The notes under the pieces: model-generated
What the model saw: the letters and a program-made list of their open reading frames with translations, nothing else
Told to the model about the DNA's origin: nothing
The model's database searches: none
Made by a program: the position numbers and the translations under genes
Assembly: GCA_004376895.1 (NCBI GenBank)
Contig: SOIH01000128.1
Span: forward strand, 1-47,091
DNA from: Anaerolineales bacterium
GTDB taxonomy: Bacteria > Chloroflexota > Anaerolineae > Anaerolineales > E44-bin32
Direction: 5' to 3'
DNA length: 47,091 bases
In this document: piece after piece, positions 31,022 to 39,408 of the stretch
How the letters are laid out: each line of letters opens with the position of its first letter
How positions within the stretch are numbered: the stretch's first letter is position 1

Positions 31022-33802
31022 TTACAGACCAAGCCAGCGAGAAGCTGCTTCCGGAAGTTCTGCCAGGCTCCCGAGTTTGACGCTGCAGCGGGGGAGCGAA
31101 TCGACGAACATCCGCCCGTAGAATTTCGAGATGATTCTGCGATCGAAGACCACAACGACGCCCCGATCAGATCGGGTGCGGATCAAACGGCCAAAACCCT
31201 GCCGGAAACGCAGGATGGCTTCGGGAAGCATATACTCATCAAAAGGGGATTCATACGTGTCTGCACGAGCGGCGATAATTGGGTCGTTGGGGACTGCGAA
31301 TGGCAGGCGCACGATCCCAAGCACAGAAAGCGCCGGTCCAGGGATGTCAACCCCTTCCCAAAAAGAGCGTGTGCCGAGCAAGACGGCTTGCTCTGTCGAC
31401 CGGAAGCTCTCTAATAAGGCGTGGCGGGAGGCTCCTCTACTCTGCTCTAAAAGATGAATACCCTCACTTGTCAAAGGTTCGGCCAACGCACGGGCGGTAG
31501 CTTGGAGCTGGGCATTCGATGTGAAGAGGACCATTGTCTGTCCTCCGATCTCCTTCACCAGGCGGATCAATCCACTTTCGAGAGCGCGCTGATAGGCTTG
31601 TCGTTGGACGGGCTCTGGTATGTCGTTTACGAGATAGAGCAATGTGGATGATTCATGATCAAAAGGTGAACCCAGTGCCAGCTCGTTGGCGTCCTGTGCG
31701 TACAATCGCCGACGGATATAGTCGAAGTCGCCGGCTGTTGTGAGCGTAGCTGAGGTCATAATTACAGCTTCTTTTTCGTGCCAAAGATAACGCTCCACGA
31801 GCGGTCCGACTTCGAGAGGTGCGGCGTGCAGCGAAAGACGCTCGCCAGGGGGTCGGACATTAGCCCAATAAATATCAGCTGGGTCCGGCTCGAAGATCAT
31901 CCGTTCGAGGTGTTTGTAGACCTCACCGAGGCTGCGCCGGGCGATGCGTGCAGCGACCGACAGGTTTTCCGCAGCTTCTACCCCCGTCTCTGCCAGACTT
32001 TCAAGATCATCCGCCATCTCTGCAAGTTTCTCAACGATCTTCGCGAGCGGGCCGCGTAGATTTTCCCAGGAGATCTCCACCTTTTCCCAATCAGGGAGAG
32101 TTCTCGTGGCAGGTAGGATGCGCATTTGCTGCCCGTAGAATCCCAGCTCCTGCCCTTCACGTTGATTCTCAAGAACTTCAGAGATGCGTTCGAAGAGAGT
32201 CTTGGACATCTCGATGCATTCGACGGTTCGGTCGGAGACTGCGCTGATGACTCGATCGACCTGCGTGGATCCTTCGGGAGGCAGCGAGGCGCGGGCGACT
32301 TCTAAAATCTGGCGCAGGAGCCCCCTTGTACGGTTCCCCAGGTTGCGCAGCACGCGTTGAACTTCTATCTCCGTTACGCTGAAGCTCAGGCCGTTTGTCG
32401 TCGCTGCCTCAAGGTGATGGGCTTCATCGATGATCAGGTATTGATACTCGGGGATCACGCGGTTCCCGATGGCGATATCAGCTAACAAGAGCGCGTGGTT
32501 AACGATTATGATGTGGGCGTGCTCTGCTGCAAGTCGAGCGCGGTAATAGGGGCAGATCCCGCCAGCATATTGAGCGCAATTCTCGAGTGAGCAGTCCTCG
32601 TTATCTGCAGATAATCTCGACCAAATTAAAGACTCTTCCCGGGGTAGGTTGAGTTCGCTGCGATCGCCGCTGCCGCCGTTGGTCAGCCAGAGCAGGAGCT
32701 TGGTGAGGACCCGTGTCTCTTCCGGCGATCGCGGTCCCAGGCTGCGCAGGGTGTTAAAACGGCGGGGGCAAAGGTAATTGCCTCGTCCTTTAAGCACAGC
32801 TGCACGGTATTCCGTCCCCAGAGCCTGATTCAGGTCGGGGATGTCTTTGTGAATCAATTGATCCTGGAGGTTGAGCGTATTGGTTGAGATGACTACGGGC
32901 TGCCCATTTTGTACTGCCCATGCGAAGGCAGGCGCCAGGTAAGCCATTGATTTTCCTGTCCCCGTTCCAGCCTCAACCATCAAGTGCTTGCTTTCTGAGA
33001 GCGCCTCCGTCACCGCTCTCACCATGCTGATCTGCTGTGGACGATCTTCATATCCTGGAAATGCGCGTGCCATTGGTCCGCCCAGCTCGAAAATGGAGGC
33101 GATCTCCTCCACATCAAGCGGTTCATACTCGGTCGATGGGGTCAGCTTTCCTTCAGGGATAATGGCTTTTGGGAAAAGGGTTGGGAATTCACCCTTAGTT
33201 GGTTCTTCTTTCTCACGTCTCTCGCCGTAGGCTAAATCAAACACCCAGCCGGCTCCCCATTCAATTTCCTCTCCATAGCGGGTGATCTCCTCCAGGATGG
33301 GGAATGGGATTGCACGCGCTTCCTCATATAGCTGAAGAAAAACCTGGCGAGTTGTGTGGGCGTCATCTATCGCGCGGTGGGCAGCTCGCACCGGCACACC
33401 GAGCGACTGTGCCAATGCCTGGAGACCATACCGTCCCACGGAGGGAAGCATGACGGAAGCCAGGTCGAAAGTGTCGAGGTAGGGATTCAGTTCGAATAAG
33501 CCAAGGTGCTTCATGAATGCCAAATCGAATTGAATGTTATGCCCTAGGATGGGCAGGTCGCCGACGAAAGCATCCAGATCTGAGAGAACCTTGGTGATCC
33601 GTGGAGCACTTGAGAGCATGGCGTCCGTGATGCCGGTGAGTTGGACGACGGCGGGGGGGACCGGGCGGCCGGGGAAGATGAGTTCCGACCATTCATCTTC
33701 GACACGGTCGCCGCGAAATCGAACCGCACCGATTTCAATAATGGCGTCGCGAGCGGGATCCAGGCCGGTAGTCTCGAGGTCGAAGGAGATTAGTGATTGC
33801 AT
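31022..33802 (-). CDS. dinG: DnaQ-like exonuclease fused to DinG/XPD-family helicase
   Basis: Residues 1-200 are a DEDDh exonuclease: ISFDLETTGLD, LGHNIQFDLAF and HRAIDDAHTT. The remainder is a superfamily 2 helicase. Walker A is AGTGTGKSMAYL, four iron-sulfur cysteines lie in LCPRRF, EDCSLENC and GGICPYY, the DEAH box is IIDEAHHLE, and GVDIPG and QGFGRLIR close the core. The ATG at 33802 starts the exonuclease domain; the longer frame to 33934 adds a head unlike the family. A TATAAT 15 bases upstream leaves only a very short leader without a ribosome site. The fusion is typical of Firmicutes and Chloroflexi DinG. Confidence 0.92.
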   Translation of the reverse strand: MQSLISFDLETTGLDPARDAIIEIGAVRFRGDRVEDEWSELIFPGRPVPPAVVQLTGITDAMLSSAPRITKVLSDLDAFVGDLPILGHNIQFDLAFMKHLGLFELNPYLDTFDLASVMLPSVGRYGLQALAQSLGVPVRAAHRAIDDAHTTRQVFLQLYEEARAIPFPILEEITRYGEEIEWGAGWVFDLAYGERREKEEPTKGEFPTLFPKAIIPEGKLTPSTEYEPLDVEEIASIFELGGPMARAFPGYEDRPQQISMVRAVTEALSESKHLMVEAGTGTGKSMAYLAPAFAWAVQNGQPVVISTNTLNLQDQLIHKDIPDLNQALGTEYRAAVLKGRGNYLCPRRFNTLRSLGPRSPEETRVLTKLLLWLTNGGSGDRSELNLPREESLIWSRLSADNEDCSLENCAQYAGGICPYYRARLAAEHAHIIIVNHALLLADIAIGNRVIPEYQYLIIDEAHHLEAATTNGLSFSVTEIEVQRVLRNLGNRTRGLLRQILEVARASLPPEGSTQVDRVISAVSDRTVECIEMSKTLFERISEVLENQREGQELGFYGQQMRILPATRTLPDWEKVEISWENLRGPLAKIVEKLAEMADDLESLAETGVEAAENLSVAARIARRSLGEVYKHLERMIFEPDPADIYWANVRPPGERLSLHAAPLEVGPLVERYLWHEKEAVIMTSATLTTAGDFDYIRRRLYAQDANELALGSPFDHESSTLLYLVNDIPEPVQRQAYQRALESGLIRLVKEIGGQTMVLFTSNAQLQATARALAEPLTSEGIHLLEQSRGASRHALLESFRSTEQAVLLGTRSFWEGVDIPGPALSVLGIVRLPFAVPNDPIIAARADTYESPFDEYMLPEAILRFRQGFGRLIRTRSDRGVVVVFDRRIISKFYGRMFVDSLPRCSVKLGSLAELPEAASRWLGL

Positions 33803-33817
33803 AGGATTGAGGGGGGC

Positions 33818-33823
33818 ATTATA
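33818..33823 (-). promoter_or_regulatory. -10 element of the dinG promoter, near-leaderless
   Basis: TATAAT on the minus strand ends 15 bases before the ATG at 33802, so the start site would fall about 8-10 bases before the codon, too close for a normal ribosome site. No good -35 is seen; the region where it would lie overlaps the opposing -10 element of the sigma gene. Confidence 0.5.
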
Positions 33824-33843
33824 GCATCCATGATAGTGCCCTA

Positions 33844-33852
33844 TGCTATACT
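33844..33852 (+). promoter_or_regulatory. Extended -10 promoter for the sigma factor gene
   Basis: TGCTATACT at 33844-33852 is an extended -10 element facing the sigma factor gene at 33980. It occupies the -35 zone of the divergent dinG promoter, so the two may compete for RNA polymerase. Confidence 0.45.
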
Positions 33853-33979
33853 GCGAAGACATTTCGAGGGAGAAGGATGGGCGCGGATTCATTCTGAAAT
33901 CACGACCATGGTAACGGTAACGAATGATGGACAATGGTGTTCTCCATTATAGAAGTTCAGGATTTAGGACCGGTGCGCA

Positions 33980-34576
33980 ATGAAAGAACCGGTGATGGAT
34001 GATATGTCGCTGGCGCGGCAAGCGGGTTCAGATCCTGAGGCTTTCGGCGAGCTTTACGAGCGGCACGTCCGGAAGATTTACAACTACATCTACTATCGGA
34101 CGGGGAACTATCACGATGCCGAAGACTTGACAGAGATGGTCTTCCAGCGAGCGCTGCGGCATGTGGCAACGTTCGAGGATAAAGGAGTTCCCTTTACTGC
34201 CTGGTTGTATCGCATCGCACACAACCTGGTTGCGAACTGGCACCGCGATCGCAGTCGTCGCCCGGTCGTCCCGCTTGATCAGCACGTAGCGGTGAGCGAA
34301 GTAGCCGAGTACCCAGAATCGGAGGCGATGGCTAATGAGGAGACCGAGCTGCTGATGACGATCGTACGGCACCTCCCTCCCGACCGACAACAGTTATTGA
34401 TCCTTAAATTCGTTGAGCGTATGTCGAACGCGGAGATCGGAGATGTGATGGGTCGAAGTGAGGGGGCGGTTAAAAGCCTATATCACCGGACATTGAATGC
34501 CCTCCGTGCTGAAGCAAGACGTCTGGAGGAAGAGAGCTCCGCAGACAGATATGTAAAAGATGAAAAAGCGGGATGA
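33980..34576 (+). CDS. ECF-type RNA polymerase sigma factor
   Basis: The 198-residue protein has sigma-70 region 2 (FGELYERHVRKIYNYIYYRTG, DAEDLTEMVFQRAL and FTAWLYRIAHNLVANWHRD) and region 4 (LPPDRQQLLILKFVERMSNAEIGDVMGRSEGAVKSLYHRTLNAL). It should direct RNA polymerase to a limited regulon. Region 3 is absent, as in ECF factors. Its last 17 bases overlap the start of a small membrane protein gene, the kind of neighbour that is often an anti-sigma factor or signal protein. The ribosome site is weak; an internal ATG at 33995 is an alternative. Confidence 0.92.
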   Translation: MKEPVMDDMSLARQAGSDPEAFGELYERHVRKIYNYIYYRTGNYHDAEDLTEMVFQRALRHVATFEDKGVPFTAWLYRIAHNLVANWHRDRSRRPVVPLDQHVAVSEVAEYPESEAMANEETELLMTIVRHLPPDRQQLLILKFVERMSNAEIGDVMGRSEGAVKSLYHRTLNALRAEARRLEEESSADRYVKDEKAG

Positions 34577-34871
34577 AAAAAAGATGGATGCAAGTCTGAG
34601 CAAAAAGCGGTTGGAAGAATTACTTTCGGACATCCTTGTCCCGGTCGAGCCCAGTGTGCAGTTTATCCGGCGATTGCGCGCTCGATTGGTCACATATCAC
34701 GGCAGAGGTCCGCTCTCGAGCTGGATGGTCATCGTTGTGATCGCGACGGTGTTTTTGTTGGCGGTCACCTCGATCGGGTTGATCATTCGCATTTTCCTCG
34801 GTTGGGTCAGCCTGATTGGGCTCATCGCCAATCGGCGGCGGATGAAATCTGAAGCGAGAGTCGCGACGTAG
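34560..34871 (+). CDS. Small single-span membrane protein overlapping the sigma factor
   Basis: The family is not recognised. The 103-residue protein has a charged amino-terminal half (MKKRDEKKMDASLSKKRLEE then a short helix to about residue 45) and one long hydrophobic stretch (about residues 54-92, WMVIVVIATVFLLAVTSIGL and onward), possibly a hairpin or one helix plus an amphipathic piece. The tail is basic. An in-frame ATG at 34584 (MDASLSKKRL) is an alternative start. Position and overlap suggest a cognate regulator of the sigma factor, but it lacks the HxxxCxxC motif of zinc anti-sigma factors. A strong terminator follows. Confidence 0.75.
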   Translation: MKKRDEKKMDASLSKKRLEELLSDILVPVEPSVQFIRRLRARLVTYHGRGPLSSWMVIVVIATVFLLAVTSIGLIIRIFLGWVSLIGLIANRRRMKSEARVAT

Positions 34872-34912
34872 ATCTGCGTTATCCCTACTAGTATCAATAT
34901 TGAGAGTGTATG

Positions 34913-34938
34913 GACCTCTGGGAAAGAGGTCTTTTTTT
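34913..34938 (+). terminator. Terminator of the sigma operon
   Basis: GACCTCT (34913-34919) pairs with AGAGGTC (34925-34931) around a five-base loop, followed by seven T. It is a textbook rho-independent terminator. Confidence 0.9.
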
Positions 34939-34959
34939 GATCCATTCAAGGTGAATTCC

Positions 34960-35112
34960 CGAGGATCGTAATAGGGATTTCTCGCTGCGCTCGAAATGAC
35001 AACGGGGGACGAAGTGTTTCCGTGCTTGTCATTGCGAGGAGCCTGTAAGGGCGACGTGGCAATCTCAGCGTATGAAAGAGCGAGATTGCTTCGCTTCGCT
35101 CGCAATGACATT
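34960..35112. repeat. Palindromic dispersed element with 12-bp inverted ends
   Basis: The element at 35027-35110 begins TGTCATTGCGAG and ends with its exact inverse CTCGCAATGACA; an inner pair GCAATCTC/GAGATTGC extends the palindrome to about 84 bases. A half element (GGATTTCTCGCTGCGCTCGAAATGACA) precedes it at about 34975-35001. The rest of the interval to 35251 is AT-richer and shows nothing else. Confidence 0.8.
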
Positions 35113-35251
35113 TAATAGGCGGGTTTCGTCTGAGGGGGAGCTTGTTGAATAGCTCGCTTTAACATATTGTTTAAGGATGGAGATTAAATGTTATCTAGTC
35201 AAATCGGAAACCAAACTGTTGACGCTAACTTAGCTCAAGTAATGTTTTGAG

Positions 35252-35539
35252 ATGAATAAAAAATACTACGTCTACATTATGACGAACAAGAGCAACTCGA
35301 CGCTGTATACAGGTGTGACCAGCGATCTAAAACGCAGAATCTATGAGCACAGAGAAGGGTTTGGGGGTGGTTTTACAAAAAAGTATGCTATCAAGAAGCT
35401 GATCTACTACGAGATAACCACCGATGTGCATTCAGCCTTGGCGAGGGAGAAGCAGATCAAGGCAGGTTCACGGAAACGGAAGGTTGATCTTATCAATAGT
35501 TTTAACTCGGAATGGAAGGATTTGTATAATGAATTGTAA
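35252..35539 (+). CDS. GIY-YIG nuclease family protein
   Basis: The 95-residue protein is a stand-alone GIY-YIG domain: YYVYIMTNKSNSTLYTGVTS carries the YVY...YTG pair, DLKRRIYEHREG the conserved Arg and His, and KLIYYEI plus AREKQIK the later Glu and Lys positions. Such proteins (the UPF0213/YhbQ-like group) are common, repeated in genomes and of unclear role. It is flanked on both sides by palindromic dispersed elements, and its base composition is more AT-rich than the neighbours, so it may be an acquired passenger. Confidence 0.87.
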   Translation: MNKKYYVYIMTNKSNSTLYTGVTSDLKRRIYEHREGFGGGFTKKYAIKKLIYYEITTDVHSALAREKQIKAGSRKRKVDLINSFNSEWKDLYNEL

Positions 35540-35592
35540 GGACATGTAGCCGCTAGAATCCCGTCATGATGATGCCTGTCCTTCGCTATGTT

Positions 35593-35629
35593 GAAAGAGC
35601 GGGATTGGTTCGCTTCGCTCGCAATGACA
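35593..35629. repeat. Right half of a palindromic element
   Basis: GAAAGAGCGGGATTGGTTCG and CTTCGCTCGCAATGACA match bases 35074-35110 with few differences; the left half is degenerate. It lies about 55 bases after the GIY-YIG gene. Confidence 0.7.
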
Positions 35630-35658
35630 TGTCGTGGAATGGAGAAAATTGCTGCGCT

Positions 35659-35790
35659 GAGTTTATCGTTTCTCGGTTGAGTTGATGCTGATCTGGTTTC
35701 AGCTCGGTCTGTGGCGTTCTTGGTTTTTTTTCCCAAACCCTAAGCGGGGGCTCCGAGGGGAATAGTTTTCCCCCGGAGCCCCTACAATAA
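35659..35790. repeat. Long dispersed repeat, copy 1 (about 130 bp)
   Basis: This segment (GAGTTTATCG ... CCCTACAATAAA) is repeated with about 80-85 percent identity at 46955-47090. Its distal part forms a long hairpin: GGGGCTCCG (35747-35755) with CGGAGCCCC (35774-35782), and GGGGAA with TTCCCC inside. No gene is seen within it. Confidence 0.85.
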
Positions 35791-35822
35791 AGACAGGCCG
35801 TGAGAAATCCGGATACCGTCCT

Positions 35823-35893
35823 TGTCATTGCTATGAGCGAAGTCTCCGACCGAAGGGAGTGGGGGCCACAATCGCAGGGCTCGAAATGACAGC
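35823..35893. repeat. Diverged palindromic element
   Basis: The segment runs from TTGTCATTGCTATGAGCG to GGGCTCGAAATGACAGC and so keeps the TGTCATT/AATGACA ends of the dispersed family with a different middle. The rest up to the DUF59 gene shows no gene. Confidence 0.6.
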
Positions 35894-35962
35894 TTGAGGC
35901 GAAACGTTCTATGTCGCACCATTTCGAATTTATGCAATAGGGCTAGTACCTAGCCCTTATCT

Positions 35963-36307
35963 TCAGAATAGTCCCCAGTCGCCGCCGGTCCCATCCTCCA
36001 TCATCGATGGTTCCCACATTTCCATGCCGAGCTCAACCATCGCCTCGATGCCCATCGCTTCGATGGCTTTACTGCGAGTCATTTCGATCAATGCTGGTGC
36101 GTAGGGGCAGAAGGGCGTCGTCAAGATCATTTTCAGTTGGACGCTCTCGTCATCGATCGACACATCTCGAATTAGGCCCAGTTCGATAATATTGAGTCCG
36201 AGCTCAGGGTCCATCACTTCGCGCAGCCGATCTCGAAGCGTTTTGGCTCCTTCAGGATGGGTTGAATCCGCTTCCCATATTGTCGATGGGGGTGTTTCTT
36301 CACTCAT
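35963..36307 (-). CDS. DUF59/MIP18 family metal-sulfur cluster assembly protein (SufT-like)
   Basis: Proteins of this family help mature iron-sulfur proteins. The DUF59 core is LRDRLREVMDPELGLNIIELGLIRDVSI and MILTTPFCPYAPALIEMTR with its conserved Cys. The ATG at 36307 (MSEETPPSTIW) overlaps the stop of the SufR-like gene by eight bases; a GTG at 36319 would add four residues. About 20 residues precede the core. Co-transcription with the regulator and divergence from the suf operon support a role in the same pathway. Confidence 0.9.
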   Translation of the reverse strand: MSEETPPSTIWEADSTHPEGAKTLRDRLREVMDPELGLNIIELGLIRDVSIDDESVQLKMILTTPFCPYAPALIEMTRSKAIEAMGIEAMVELGMEMWEPSMMEDGTGGDWGLF

Positions 36308-36932
36308 GTTCTTTTTCACTCATTAACTGGACAGAGAAGGCACAATGAGCATCACCATCCAACATGCTTTGTACCTGCTCGACCGGTAAGGATAACGCCT
36401 TGGCGATGAAGGTTTGATCGATCATGCAGACCTCGGGGTGTTTCTGTCCAATTGCAAAATAGGGGCAGCTAAATGCACGGATCACGACGATATCTTCGCT
36501 CCGCTCCCACTCCGCAGTGAAACCCTCTTCGTTAAGTAGTTCAAGCAGACGGACCAGGCGCTGTGTCAATGGAAGCCCCTCGAGCTGGCTGGCATAATCC
36601 TCTGCCATCGCATCGGCGATATTCGTAAGCACACCTTCGTAGTAAATAAGGGGCAGCGATTCTTTCATCTGGTCGAGAAGCCGATTGGTAAGCCGGAGGT
36701 AGCGGGTGGGGAAGAGTTCGTGAGCCTCTTCTGTCAATGAAAACAATTGGTGTGGTCGACCGACGCCGTGTTTCACTTCCTCTATGCACAGCAGGCCATC
36801 AACCTGCAGTTTTGTCAGGTGGTGGCGCACGGAAACAGGGGATATGCCCGCCGCTTGAGCCAGTTCCTTCACTGTGCAACTGCTGCGGGCACGTAGAGTC
36901 TGCAGTATTGTTTCGCGCGTTTGGGAAGCCAT
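36300..36932 (-). CDS. sufR: SufR-like iron-sulfur transcriptional repressor
   Basis: The 210-residue protein has an amino-terminal winged helix (TRETILQTLRARSSCTVKELAQAAGISPVSVRHHLTKLQVDGLL, residues 5-48). A carboxyl-terminal domain bears three cysteines, Cys156 (SCPYF), Cys169 (EVCMID) and Cys197 (DAHCAFS), in the pattern that binds an iron-sulfur cluster in SufR. SufR represses suf genes when clusters are plentiful. It is divergent from sufC, and both promoters lie within one symmetric control region. Its own -10 element ends seven bases before the ATG, so its message should be leaderless. Confidence 0.92.
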   Translation of the reverse strand: MASQTRETILQTLRARSSCTVKELAQAAGISPVSVRHHLTKLQVDGLLCIEEVKHGVGRPHQLFSLTEEAHELFPTRYLRLTNRLLDQMKESLPLIYYEGVLTNIADAMAEDYASQLEGLPLTQRLVRLLELLNEEGFTAEWERSEDIVVIRAFSCPYFAIGQKHPEVCMIDQTFIAKALSLPVEQVQSMLDGDAHCAFSVQLMSEKEHE

Positions 36933-36939
36933 TTTCCGC

Positions 36940-36969
36940 AGTATAGCACGTCCTGCCAGCGGATGTCAA
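36940..36969 (-). promoter_or_regulatory. sufR promoter (leaderless)
   Basis: On the minus strand TTGACA (36969-36964), an 18-base spacer and TATACT (36945-36940) precede the sufR ATG at 36932 with only seven bases between. A transcript starting at the usual distance would begin at or next to the ATG. Confidence 0.75.
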
Positions 36970-37065
36970 TATTTCAGATATTTATGATTATTATTTGGGC
37001 GGATTACCTAAAATAGGTGATTAACGGATGGAATATATTAGATATTTATCACAAATATTGACATC
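36962..37065. promoter_or_regulatory. Symmetric SufR operator region
   Basis: GATGTCAATATTT (36962-36974) is the exact inverse of AAATATTGACATC (37053-37065); each copy overlaps the -35 hexamer of one divergent promoter. Between them a direct repeat AGATATTTAT occurs at 36976-36985 and 37040-37049. These are likely binding sites for the SufR-like protein. Confidence 0.65.
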
Positions 37066-37087
37066 TAGAAACGGTGCGTGCTATAAT
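37058..37087 (+). promoter_or_regulatory. suf operon promoter
   Basis: TTGACA (37058-37063), an 18-base spacer and TATAAT (37082-37087) give a near-consensus promoter, with a leader of about 48 bases before sufC. Its geometry is the mirror of the sufR promoter. Confidence 0.85.
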
Positions 37088-37141
37088 CCCTTGGTGTCCA
37101 AGCGCTATAGAGGTCGTGGAAAAGAGGCCGGAGGAAGTCTA

Positions 37142-37921
37142 ATGACGGATATATTGGAAGTAAAAGACCTGCATACTTCCATCGATGGACAGGAGATCCT
37201 TAAGGGCGTGAACCTTATCGTCCGCGAGGGGGAGATCCATGCTTTGATGGGCCCAAATGGAACAGGCAAATCGACGCTAGCGAACGTGTTGATGGGTCAC
37301 CCGGCATATGAGGTGACAAAGGGTCAGATTCTCTTCAAGGGTGAGAACCTGACAGAGATGGCTACGGATGAGCGGGCGCGGATGGGACTGTTCCTCGCCT
37401 TCCAATATCCCGTAGCCATACCTGGGGTTTCCGTCGCCAATTTCCTGCGCCAGGCGATTAACGCTCACCGCAAAGCCCGGGACCCAGAATATAAAGGTAT
37501 CCCGATCCCTGAATTCCGTAAGCTCTTGAAGGAGAAAATGGACTTGCTCCAGATGGCGCATGAATTCGCGGGTCGCTACCTGAACGACGGGTTCTCCGGC
37601 GGCGAGAAGAAGCGCGCCGAGATTCTGCAATTAGCGACGCTGGAACCCTCGATCGCAATTCTTGATGAGACGGATTCTGGCCTCGATATCGACGCTCTGC
37701 GGATTGTGGCGAATGGCGTAAATACACTCGCTGGCCCCGATCTGGGCGTCCTGATTATCACCCACTATCAACGTATTCTGAATTACATCAAACCCGACAA
37801 AGTGCACATTATGCTCGATGGTCAGATCGTTGAGTCTGGCGGAGCAGATCTAGCGCAGCACTTGGAAGAGCAAGGCTACGACTGGGTTCGTGAAAAGCAT
37901 AATGGGAAGGTAGAGGTGTAG
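37142..37921 (+). CDS. sufC: Fe-S cluster assembly ATPase SufC
   Basis: SufC is the ABC-type ATPase of the SufBCD scaffold. From the ATG at 37142 ([20 protein letters not shown]) it is 259 residues. Walker A is GPNGTGKST, the signature region is [13 protein letters not shown] and Walker [16 protein letters not shown]; the last stretch is diagnostic of SufC. GGAGGAAG lies just upstream, and the longer frame to 37028 crosses the promoter and is not used. It is the first gene of the operon, followed 15 bases later by sufB. Confidence 0.96.
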   Translation: MTDILEVKDLHTSIDGQEILKGVNLIVREGEIHALMGPNGTGKSTLANVLMGHPAYEVTKGQILFKGENLTEMATDERARMGLFLAFQYPVAIPGVSVANFLRQAINAHRKARDPEYKGIPIPEFRKLLKEKMDLLQMAHEFAGRYLNDGFSGGEKKRAEILQLATLEPSIAILDETDSGLDIDALRIVANGVNTLAGPDLGVLIITHYQRILNYIKPDKVHIMLDGQIVESGGADLAQHLEEQGYDWVREKHNGKVEV

Positions 37922-37936
37922 GGAGGCTTCGGCGGT

Positions 37937-39349
37937 ATGGCTTCATCAGGGGATCTCAAGAATCTCCAGGATATTGATCAATATAAGTACGGATTTAGCG
38001 ATCCCGATGTCTCGGTCTTTAAAACCCGCAAAGGTTTGGATCGTGAAGTTGTGGAGCAGATCTCGGCAATGAAGGGCGAACCGAAGTGGATGCTCGAGTA
38101 CCGCTTGAAGGCGTTCGAGCATTTCTTGGAACGGCCAATGCCAACCTGGGGCGGCGATGTCGGCGGTCTTGACCTGGATAATATTTACTACTACGTCAAA
38201 CCGGCGGAGATGGAAGGGCGCACCTGGGATGATGTTCCTGATTCGATCAAGCAGACCTTCGATAAACTTGGTATCCCAGAGGCGGAGCAAAAGTTCCTCT
38301 CTGGCGTCGGTGCGCAGTACGAATCGGAAATGGTGTATCACAGCATCCTGGAGCACCTCGAAGAACAAGGCGTAATATTCCTCAGCATAGAAGAAGGCCT
38401 GCGGCAGCACCCAGATCTATTCCGTGAATATTTCGGAACGGTTATCCCCTATACCGACAATAAGTTCGCCGCGTTGAACGGTGCGGTATGGTCGGGAGGG
38501 TCTTTTGTCTACGTCCCGCCCGGGGTGAAAGTGGAGCTCCCGCTTCAAGCATATTTCCGCCTGAATATCGCCAACATCGGTCAATTTGAACGCACGATGA
38601 TAATCGTCGACGAAGGTGCGGATGTTCACTATGTGGAGGGCTGTACGGCGCCGACCTACACGACGGATTCCTTACACAGCGGTGTGATCGAGATCATCGT
38701 CAAACGCGGTGCCCGCAGCCGCTACACAACGATTCAGAATTGGTCGAACAACGTTTACAACCTGGTCACCCAGCGGGCGATGGTCTTTGAAGATGCATCC
38801 CATGACTGGGTGGATGCCAACATCGGAAGCAAACTTACGATGAAATACCCATCCTGCTACTTGATGGGGAAGGGCGCACGCGGCGGGATCCTTTCCATGG
38901 CTTTCGCCACAGATGGGCAGCATCAGGATACAGGCGGCAAAATGATCCATGTCGCACCTTATACGACCAGTAAAATTACCGCTAAGTCGATAAGCCAGGG
39001 CAGCGGTCGGTCATCCTATCGTGGTTTGTTGAAAGTTCATGATGGTGCGGTCGGATCGAAGTCGAACGTTGTTTGCGATGCCTTACTCCTGGATCCGCAA
39101 TCGCGCTCGGACACTTACCCCTATATCGAGATCGACGAGGATGATGTCAGCATCGGGCATGAAGCCTCGGTGAGCAAAGTCGGGGAGCAGCAGCTTTATT
39201 ACTTAATGAGCCGTGGATTGAGCGGGGAAGAGGCGATCACAATGGTCGTCTCTGGTTTCATCGAACCACTGGTTAAAGAGCTTCCGATGGAGTATGCCGT
39301 GGAGATGAACCGCCTGATCCAGCTTCAGATGGAAGGCTCGATCGGGTAA
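37937..39349 (+). CDS. sufB: Fe-S cluster assembly protein SufB
   Basis: SufB forms the scaffold with SufC and SufD on which clusters are built. The 470-residue length is typical. Diagnostic stretches include [11 protein letters not shown]-like [16 protein letters not shown] near residue 50, [14 protein letters not shown], the beta-helix [17 protein letters not shown], and [21 protein letters not shown] with the conserved Cys. The ending ([23 protein letters not shown]) matches the family. GGGAGG precedes the ATG. Confidence 0.97.
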   Translation: MASSGDLKNLQDIDQYKYGFSDPDVSVFKTRKGLDREVVEQISAMKGEPKWMLEYRLKAFEHFLERPMPTWGGDVGGLDLDNIYYYVKPAEMEGRTWDDVPDSIKQTFDKLGIPEAEQKFLSGVGAQYESEMVYHSILEHLEEQGVIFLSIEEGLRQHPDLFREYFGTVIPYTDNKFAALNGAVWSGGSFVYVPPGVKVELPLQAYFRLNIANIGQFERTMIIVDEGADVHYVEGCTAPTYTTDSLHSGVIEIIVKRGARSRYTTIQNWSNNVYNLVTQRAMVFEDASHDWVDANIGSKLTMKYPSCYLMGKGARGGILSMAFATDGQHQDTGGKMIHVAPYTTSKITAKSISQGSGRSSYRGLLKVHDGAVGSKSNVVCDALLLDPQSRSDTYPYIEIDEDDVSIGHEASVSKVGEQQLYYLMSRGLSGEEAITMVVSGFIEPLVKELPMEYAVEMNRLIQLQMEGSIG

Positions 39350-39408
39350 GAGCGGTCTCCGGTCCATGTCATCCTAATCATAGATTTCAAGATGAGGTTG
39401 TACAGAGC

